The translations under genes were made by a program, and so were the position numbers. DNA of 64,000 nucleotides from contig NZ_JBHRSK010000004.1 in the NCBI RefSeq assembly GCF_042643245.1, forward strand, positions 930,001 to 994,000. The letters are read 5' to 3'. The stretch is from Acidimangrovimonas pyrenivorans (GTDB lineage: Bacteria > Pseudomonadota > Alphaproteobacteria > Rhodobacterales > Rhodobacteraceae). Under the pieces are notes generated by a model. It saw only the letters and a list, made by a program, of their open reading frames with translations. It had not been told where the DNA came from and searched no databases. Shown in pieces: positions 59,133 to 64,000 of the stretch; position 1 is the first letter of the stretch, and the number at the start of each line of letters is the position of its first letter.

Positions 59133-59809
59133 GCCTCCTCCCTCTCCCGGGCGGAGTTGGCGAGCCGGCCGTGATCCATCGCCCAGAGCCGCGCCATGCG
59201 GGCCGCGACCTGTGCGTCGTGAGTGGCGATCACCAGCGCGATCCCCGCGGTCGATGCGAGTTCGAGCACGCCATCGAGGAAATGCTCGGCAGTATGGCTA
59301 TCGAGCTGCCCGGTCGGTTCGTCGGCAAGGATCAGGCGCGGTGCGGTGGTCAGGGCGCGCAGCATCGCGACCCGCTGGGCCTGCCCGCCCGAAAGCTCTT
59401 CGGGCAGCTTGTCCGCGAGCTCCTCCAGCGCGAAGCGCGCAAGCAGTTGGCGCGCCCGGTCCCGGGCGCCCGTGGTGTGGCCCGCAAGGAAGAGCGGCAG
59501 GGTGATGTTGCCAAGTACATCGAGCGCGGGAAACAAGCTCGGGCCTTGGAAGACGAACTGCACCTTCACCGGCATCAGCGACTCGCGCGGCCCCAGCGCG
59601 GGCCAGTCGATGTGGCCACTGGTGGGCGCGATCAGCCCGCCGAGGATGTGCATCAACGTGGACTTCCCACTGCCAGAGGGACCAATGATCGCGATCCGGT
59701 CGCCCGCCGCGATCTCGCAGTCGATACCTTCGAGAACATCGACGGGGGCGGTGCCCGGGGCCGCATAGCGCATCCCGATCCCCTCTGCACGGGCAAGAAC
59801 GTCAGTCAT
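59129..59809 (-). CDS. ABC exporter ATP-binding protein, second
   Basis: About 226 residues from ATG 59809 (MTDVLARAEGIGMRY). Walker A GPSGSGKSTLMHILGG, signature LSGGQAQRVAMLRALT, Walker B ILADEPTGQLDSH. The preceding ATPase gene overlaps its start by eight bases. Probably heterodimerises with that protein on the single large permease. Confidence 0.88.
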   Translation of the reverse strand: MTDVLARAEGIGMRYAAPGTAPVDVLEGIDCEIAAGDRIAIIGPSGSGKSTLMHILGGLIAPTSGHIDWPALGPRESLMPVKVQFVFQGPSLFPALDVLGNITLPLFLAGHTTGARDRARQLLARFALEELADKLPEELSGGQAQRVAMLRALTTAPRLILADEPTGQLDSHTAEHFLDGVLELASTAGIALVIATHDAQVAARMARLWAMDHGRLANSAREREEA

Positions 59810-60464
59810 ACTCCACCCTCCCGTCCCTGATCCGGACAATGCGGTCGGCGTGGCGCGCCAGCGCCTCGCTGTGGGTCGTGATCAGGGTCGCCTTGTCCGA
59901 GGATCGCCGCGCTTCGAACAGCGCCAGAAGATCTTCCTCGGTTGCCTTGTCGACTTCGGCAGTCGGCTCGTCGGCGACAAGGATCGGCGGATCGAGCGCC
60001 AGCGCGACGGCCAGCCCCGCGCGCGCCGTCTCGCCGCCCGACAGATGCGCCGGCAGGGCGTCGCGCCGGTGGCTCAGGCCGACGGCCTCGATCAGGCCGT
60101 CCAACCGCGCCTCGTCGGGCCGGCCCGCCAGGCGCATCTGGAAGCGGATGTTGTCGGCCACGGTGAAATGAGGAAACAGGTTGCCCGATTGCAGGAGAAT
60201 GCCGAAGGCCCGGGCGCGCAGCCGGGCGCGCGTGGCCTCGGGGCGGCGGGTCATCCTTGTGCCGTCCGCGGAGACATATCCCGCGTCGGGCTCGTCGAGC
60301 CCGGTGAGGCAGTTCAGAAGCGTCGACTTGCCGCTGCCCGAGGGGCCGGTGACGGCGACGATCTCGCCCGGCGCGAGCGCAAGGCTGACGCCCCTGAGCG
60401 CCGCGACCTCGTCGTCGCCCAGGTGGTAGAAGCGGTAAAGCTCGTGTGCGCAAAGGCGGTCCAT
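59802..60464 (-). CDS. ABC exporter ATP-binding protein, first
   Basis: A 220-residue ATPase: Walker A GPSGSGKSTLLNCLTG, signature LSGGETARAGLAVALA and Walker B ILVADEPTAEVDKA. The signature has TARAG where most have QQRV, and Walker B is followed by EVDK rather than the usual L-D, so it may be the degenerate half of an asymmetric pair. One base after the secreted protein's stop. Confidence 0.86.
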   Translation of the reverse strand: MDRLCAHELYRFYHLGDDEVAALRGVSLALAPGEIVAVTGPSGSGKSTLLNCLTGLDEPDAGYVSADGTRMTRRPEATRARLRARAFGILLQSGNLFPHFTVADNIRFQMRLAGRPDEARLDGLIEAVGLSHRRDALPAHLSGGETARAGLAVALALDPPILVADEPTAEVDKATEEDLLALFEARRSSDKATLITTHSEALARHADRIVRIRDGRVEYD

Positions 60465-60465
60465 C

Positions 60466-61059
60466 TCACGGCCACCGGAAGGAGCGCGACATCAGCCGCC
60501 ACTGGTCCGCGTTGTCGGCGCCATAGGGGGCCGAAAGGTTCAGCGCCGCCAGCTTGCCGCCGTGTGCGAAGAGGTAGAGGTTGTGCTCCAGCCGGACCTG
60601 CTTGCCGGTCACCGGGTTGGGCTCGGAATTGTCGGCATAGGAGATGCGGAAGGCCTTGCCGCCTGGTAGTTGCACGGCATCGAGTTTGTCGATCCGCACA
60701 GCGCGGCCCTGCTGTTCGAGCACGGGAAGATAGCGCGTCCGCAACCAGTTCAGGCTGACCGCCGCCGGAGCGTCCTGGACGGTGACGCTCACGGCATCGA
60801 GCTTGTCGACGAAACGCACGTCGGCGCCTTTCTCGCTGCGCGCCCAGCCCTCGGGCACCTTGAGCGCATAGCCCGCGGCGGAGCGGTAGGTGATGAAGAC
60901 CTGGGTGTCGGGAATGTCGCCCGCCGGGTTCTTCTCCGGCGCCACCGCGGTCTCGGCCTGCGCAGGCAAGGCGGTCAGGGGGGCGATGGGGCCAACGGCA
61001 GTCGCGGCGGCGAGGAGAAGCGCGAGGGCGGATTTCGAGGCGGGGCGTTTGGCAGACAT
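60466..61059 (-). CDS. Secreted protein linked to the ABC exporter
   Basis: A 197-residue protein with a Sec signal (ALALLLAAATAVGPIAPLTA, cut near AQA) and a single globular domain of mixed strands (VFITYRSAAGYALKVPEGWA, GKAFRISYADNSEPNPVTGK). The C-terminus ends LMSRSFRWP. Domain not recognised; similar to PsbP-like folds at most. First gene of the exporter operon, with the response-regulator motif upstream. May bind the exported substrate or act as periplasmic partner. Confidence 0.7.
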   Translation of the reverse strand: MSAKRPASKSALALLLAAATAVGPIAPLTALPAQAETAVAPEKNPAGDIPDTQVFITYRSAAGYALKVPEGWARSEKGADVRFVDKLDAVSVTVQDAPAAVSLNWLRTRYLPVLEQQGRAVRIDKLDAVQLPGGKAFRISYADNSEPNPVTGKQVRLEHNLYLFAHGGKLAALNLSAPYGADNADQWRLMSRSFRWP

Positions 61060-61141
61060 GAAGGTCTCCGTTCGGGCTGAGGGGGGTGTTCCGCTCAGCA
61101 CCTACTTGGGAGACAGACGTCACCACTCCTTTGCCGTTGGT

Positions 61142-61155
61142 TTACGATGCCGTAA
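61142..61155. promoter_or_regulatory. Response-regulator-like motif before the exporter operon
   Basis: TTACG-ATGC-CGTAA inverted repeat in the gap between the kinase gene and the secreted protein gene. A related CGGTAAGC occurs on the minus strand near 63805, upstream of the PepSY gene, suggesting one regulator for both. Confidence 0.4.
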
Positions 61156-61184
61156 GCACGCCGAGTTCCGGCGCCGGAAGGGTA

Positions 61185-62594
61185 TCAGTCGCGCCGCGAG
61201 GCGGGAAACCGCGCTGAGACACAGAGCCCCGGACGACCGCTTGCCGACGCAGGATTGGCGGCGAGGGTCAGTTGCGCCCCGTGCAGATGCATCACGGCGG
61301 CAACGAGGCTCAGGCCCAATCCGCTGCCCTCGCCCTCGCGGGCGCGGTCGAGGCGGACAAAGCGCTGCAAGGCGCGCGCTCGATCGGCGGCGGCGATCCC
61401 GGGCCCGTCGTCGCAGACCGACAGCACTCCCCCCTCGGCATCGCTCGAAAGTCTGACAGCGATCGCAGCGGGTGCCGGGCAGTAGCGGATCGCGTTCTCG
61501 ACGAGATTGGTCAGGGCCTGAGCCAGCATGTCCCTGTCGCCCTTCACCATCGCAGCTTCCGGAGCGGCCAGCGTCAAGTGGTGGCCTTCTTCCTCGGCCA
61601 CCGGTTCGAGCATTTCGACGACATCGGCGGCCAGCGCCGAAAGGTCGAGCGACTGCATCTCGGGCCGGGCGCTGCCGCCTTCGAGCTGGGCGATGCGCAG
61701 GACTGCATTGAAGGCCCGCACCAGGGTTTCCGCCTCTTTCACTGCGCTCGCGATCTCCTGATCCGCCCCCTCGGGAAGGTCCTTGCGCTGCAAGAGCGGC
61801 TCGAGCCGGTTGCGCAGCCGGGTGAGCGGGGTGCGCAAGTCGTGGGCGACGTCGTTCGAGACCTGCCGCAGCCCCTCGATCGAAAGCTCGAGCTGCTCGA
61901 GCGTGCCGTTCAGCGATGTGGCGATCCGCCCGATGTCGTCGCCGCCGGAATCCTCGGCCCGGCGGCTGAGGTCACCGCCGGCCACCGCGTCGAGCACGGT
62001 GTTGAGATGGCCGATCCGCTCCTCGCTGCGCCGGGCCAGCAGGGCGGCCACGACGGTAGACAGCAACAGCGCCGTGCCCAGCCCCCAGGCGATGGACTGG
62101 ACCAGAATCTCGCGGCTATCGCCGATCCAGACCGTGTCGCGGCCCGCGACGATCCACGCGCCCCCGACCCTGAGGCCATAGGCGGCGAAGCTGTGGCCCT
62201 GCTCGTCCGGTTCTTCCGACAGGAGCCGCATGTCGCGCCCGGCGCGCAGGATCCGGGGCCCGGTGAAGAGGCCGGGAGCGGTGATGTTGCCAGCCAGCGC
62301 CTTCCCGTCGGGACCGACGAAGAGATAGAGGCTGTAGTGGTCGTCGACCGCGTCGGTATAGGCACCGATCTGGGCGGCGAGCGCGCCCGGCCCCTCCTTG
62401 CGCAGGGTCGTGGCGAGGCCTTCGGCCAGCTGACGCGCCTGGTCGCCGAGCCGGACCCGCAGCTCCTCGGTCAGCACCGCGAAGGAGACCGCGCCGGCCA
62501 GCAGGATCGCCAGGCTGAACACCGCCGTAAGCCGCGCCGCCAGCCCGAGCGCGGAAGACCGGCGGAGCGCGTCGATGGGGGCGCGGAAGGTCAT
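61185..62594 (-). CDS. Sensor histidine kinase
   Basis: A 469-residue kinase from ATG 62594 (MTFRAPIDALRRSSALGLAAR). Two membrane helices flank a periplasmic sensor of about 130 residues, then HAMP, H-box QVSNDVAHDLRTPLTRLRNR, N box NLVENAIRYCP and G boxes CDDGPGI and GSGLGLSLVAAV. The longer frame is rejected because this ATG overlaps the response-regulator stop by four bases. Likely controls the ABC exporter genes downstream. Confidence 0.9.
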   Translation of the reverse strand: MTFRAPIDALRRSSALGLAARLTAVFSLAILLAGAVSFAVLTEELRVRLGDQARQLAEGLATTLRKEGPGALAAQIGAYTDAVDDHYSLYLFVGPDGKALAGNITAPGLFTGPRILRAGRDMRLLSEEPDEQGHSFAAYGLRVGGAWIVAGRDTVWIGDSREILVQSIAWGLGTALLLSTVVAALLARRSEERIGHLNTVLDAVAGGDLSRRAEDSGGDDIGRIATSLNGTLEQLELSIEGLRQVSNDVAHDLRTPLTRLRNRLEPLLQRKDLPEGADQEIASAVKEAETLVRAFNAVLRIAQLEGGSARPEMQSLDLSALAADVVEMLEPVAEEEGHHLTLAAPEAAMVKGDRDMLAQALTNLVENAIRYCPAPAAIAVRLSSDAEGGVLSVCDDGPGIAAADRARALQRFVRLDRAREGEGSGLGLSLVAAVMHLHGAQLTLAANPASASGRPGLCVSARFPASRRD

Positions 62595-63265
62595 GCCTTC
62601 AGCACGTAGCCGCTGCCGCGGAGCGTGTGCAGCAGCGGCTTGTCGAAGGGCTTGTCGATCTTCGCGCGCAGCCGGCTGATATGGGTCTCGACCACGCTGG
62701 TCTGGGGGTCGAAGTGGAAATCCCACACCGCCTCGAGCAGCATGGTCCGGGTCTGCACCCGTCCGGCCCGGCGCATCAGGTGCTCGAGCAGGCGGAACTC
62801 GCGCGGCTGCAGGTCGATCTCCTGCCCGGCACGGCTTACCCGCCGCGACAACAGATCCATGCTCAGATCGCCGACCTTGAGCGCGGTCTCCGGCGCGTCC
62901 GAGAACTGGGGACGTCGGGCCAGCGCCGCGACCCGGGCCGAAAGCTCGGCGAAGGCGAAGGGCTTGACGAGGTAGTCGTCGGCGCCGGCCTGCAATCCCT
63001 CGACCCGGTCGCTGACGCCGTCGAGCGCGGTGAGCATCAGCACAGGCGCCCGGAAGCGTGCCGCCCGGAGCGCCTTGACCAGCGACAGCCCGTCGAGGCC
63101 GGGCATCATCCGGTCGGCGATCAGGAGATCGTAGCCCTGCACCGTGGCACGCACCAATGCATCCTGGCCGTCGCCGACCACGTCGACGCTGTGACCTTCC
63201 GCATTCAACCCGTCCCGGATGTAGGCGGCGGTTTCCGGGTCGTCCTCCGCCAGCAGTATCTTCAT
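62591..63265 (-). CDS. OmpR family response regulator (second system)
   Basis: A 224-residue regulator: receiver (AEDDPE, phosphoacceptor Asp in LLIADRMMPGLDGL, Lys in VKPFAFAEL) and a winged-helix DNA-binding domain (MLLEAVWDFHFDPQTSVVET). LIADRMMPG has Arg before the first Met, otherwise standard. Follows the PepSY gene by about 97 nt and overlaps the kinase gene. Confidence 0.92.
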   Translation of the reverse strand: MKILLAEDDPETAAYIRDGLNAEGHSVDVVGDGQDALVRATVQGYDLLIADRMMPGLDGLSLVKALRAARFRAPVLMLTALDGVSDRVEGLQAGADDYLVKPFAFAELSARVAALARRPQFSDAPETALKVGDLSMDLLSRRVSRAGQEIDLQPREFRLLEHLMRRAGRVQTRTMLLEAVWDFHFDPQTSVVETHISRLRAKIDKPFDKPLLHTLRGSGYVLKA

Positions 63266-63361
63266 CCAATGCTCCCCAATGCCCTTCCTGCCTGCCTCCG
63301 ATGGCGCGGCCGGTCAAGTCCGGCCCGGCGCTGGAGGTCGCCGGGCCGGACCGCGACGGGA

Positions 63362-63751
63362 TCAGCCGTCCTGCTCTTCCCCGTCGCCGTTCTGGCCGGG
63401 ATCGGCCTGCTCGCCATGCTCGTGGTCGCCCCCGAGCGTGGTTGCCTGCGTCGTCCCCAACACCTTGCCGCTCTGCGCGTCGATCCTGACGATCGTCACC
63501 GCGCCATCGGTGCCGACCACCGAGGCCTCGTAGACCCCGGCGCCGTTCTCATCGTTGAAGCCGATCTGCGCGAGCGTCCCCGGCGCCGCCTTGAGCGCGA
63601 TTTGCCCCGCCTGGTCGAGCTTGACCGGCGCGGCGAGCGCCATCTGCACTTCAGAGATCGGTGTGTTCCCCTGCGCATTGGCCTGAACCAGGCCGATTGC
63701 GGGCAGCGCGACCCCGGCGAGGGCGGCAGCGAGAACGAGTTTGCGTTTCAT
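63362..63751 (-). CDS. PepSY domain protein
   Basis: A 129-residue secreted protein (MKRKLVLAAALAGVALPAIG signal) with one PepSY-like domain (LDQAGQIALKAAPGTLAQIGF, VTIVRIDAQSGKVLGTTQAT) and an acidic His/Glu/Asp tail. PepSY proteins often sit beside two-component systems and may inhibit or tune a protease or the sensor. First gene before the second regulator/kinase pair. Confidence 0.82.
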   Translation of the reverse strand: MKRKLVLAAALAGVALPAIGLVQANAQGNTPISEVQMALAAPVKLDQAGQIALKAAPGTLAQIGFNDENGAGVYEASVVGTDGAVTIVRIDAQSGKVLGTTQATTLGGDHEHGEQADPGQNGDGEEQDG

Positions 63752-63956
63752 CCTGTGATCCTTTCAGTTCGAGGCAGGCCTTTTTGCCGATGGATCGCAG
63801 ATGGAAAGTGGCGCTTACCGTCGCTTCAATATGGCCATACCTTTTCGTAAGGTGGTGATTTTGCCAGGATGCCCCCGTTGATCGTCAGGCCGGTGCGGGG
63901 CATCTGGACAGTTCGGCAAGGGTTTCGCCCCGATGCCGCCGCCTGTTACCAAGGTC

Positions 63957-64000
63957 ATGCCCATGCCGCATTCGCTCGATCAACTGCTTCCGTCGCTCCA
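63957..64000 (+). CDS. Possible start of a downstream gene (partial)
   Basis: From ATG 63957 (or 63963) the plus strand reads MPMPHSLDQLLPSL and leaves the window. ACCAAGGTC precedes it. Too little to name; could also be chance. Confidence 0.25.
   Translation, partial: MPMPHSLDQLLPSL

Noticed and set aside
1..64000. CRISPR arrays, tRNA and rRNA genes
   Set aside because: No regularly spaced repeats, cloverleaf-like sequences or rRNA segments were noticed on reading; a tRNAscan and Rfam search would be needed to be certain.

Overview
The window looks like a chromosomal segment of a high-GC, denitrifying alphaproteobacterium, most likely of the Rhodobacterales/Paracoccus type. The pointers are a Tat-exported (clade I) NosZ with nosRZDFYLX in alphaproteobacterial order, a pseudoazurin, NnrS, Rrf2/NsrR regulators, cbb3 oxidase genes, TRAP and polyamine-type ABC transporters, and FNR-like boxes. 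No rRNA, tRNA or CRISPR array was seen. Long antisense reading frames are everywhere because of the GC content and were discarded.

Layout. (1) 1-6117: a spermidine/putrescine-type ABC transporter with an SDR oxidoreductase and the start of a kinase-like gene, divergent from an AraC-type regulator. (2) 6390-7072: a decayed IS5-family element at the edge of the respiratory island. (3) 7162-18803: nosRZDFYLX on the minus strand, divergent pseudoazurin, a DUF1858 protein, a Crp/Fnr regulator and nnrS, tied together by three copies of an FNR-shaped palindrome with TTGCG/CGCAA arms. (4) 18815-22705: ubiV-ubiU-ubiT (oxygen-independent ubiquinone synthesis) and a hemerythrin RIC protein, divergent from an NsrR-like regulator and a small DUF6522-like protein. 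(5) 22906-28142: another Crp/Fnr regulator, an IS3 remnant, then a third Rrf2 regulator with a stand-alone GltD-like oxidoreductase, divergent from DUF2249, a second DUF6522-like protein and a four-part Nfu/DUF6522/winged-helix fusion. (6) 28210-30555: LysR, DUF488, a small membrane protein and a 5-formyl-THF cyclo-ligase. (7) 30571-36305: truncated hemoglobin and a CMD-family protein, divergent from a second NsrR that runs straight into ccoNOQP and DUF2189.

(8) 36386-42239: GntR regulator and TSUP permease; DevBCA-like exporter with a TetR regulator. (9) 42866-48688: Crp-type regulator divergent from a TRAP operon carrying a ThDP enzyme and a transthyretin-like protein, substrate unknown. 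(10) 48888-56141: small copper-region proteins, cytochrome c, Cu P-type ATPase, a two-component pair whose kinase is frameshifted, and a Gly/Met-rich EF-hand protein. (11) 56484-63751: two-ATPase/one-permease ABC exporter with a secreted partner, an OmpR-type two-component system and a PepSY protein.

Together, regions 3-7 read as a nitrogen-oxide island: nitrous oxide reduction and its electron donor, NO sensing and detoxification, Fe-S repair or assembly, anaerobic quinone supply and a high-affinity oxidase. Region 10 plausibly manages the copper that NosZ, pseudoazurin and cbb3 need. The most novel-looking part is the set of three DUF6522-like domains attached to Rrf2 loci, one of them built into an Nfu-type Fe-S scaffold. 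No nitrate, nitrite or NO reductase genes lie inside the window.
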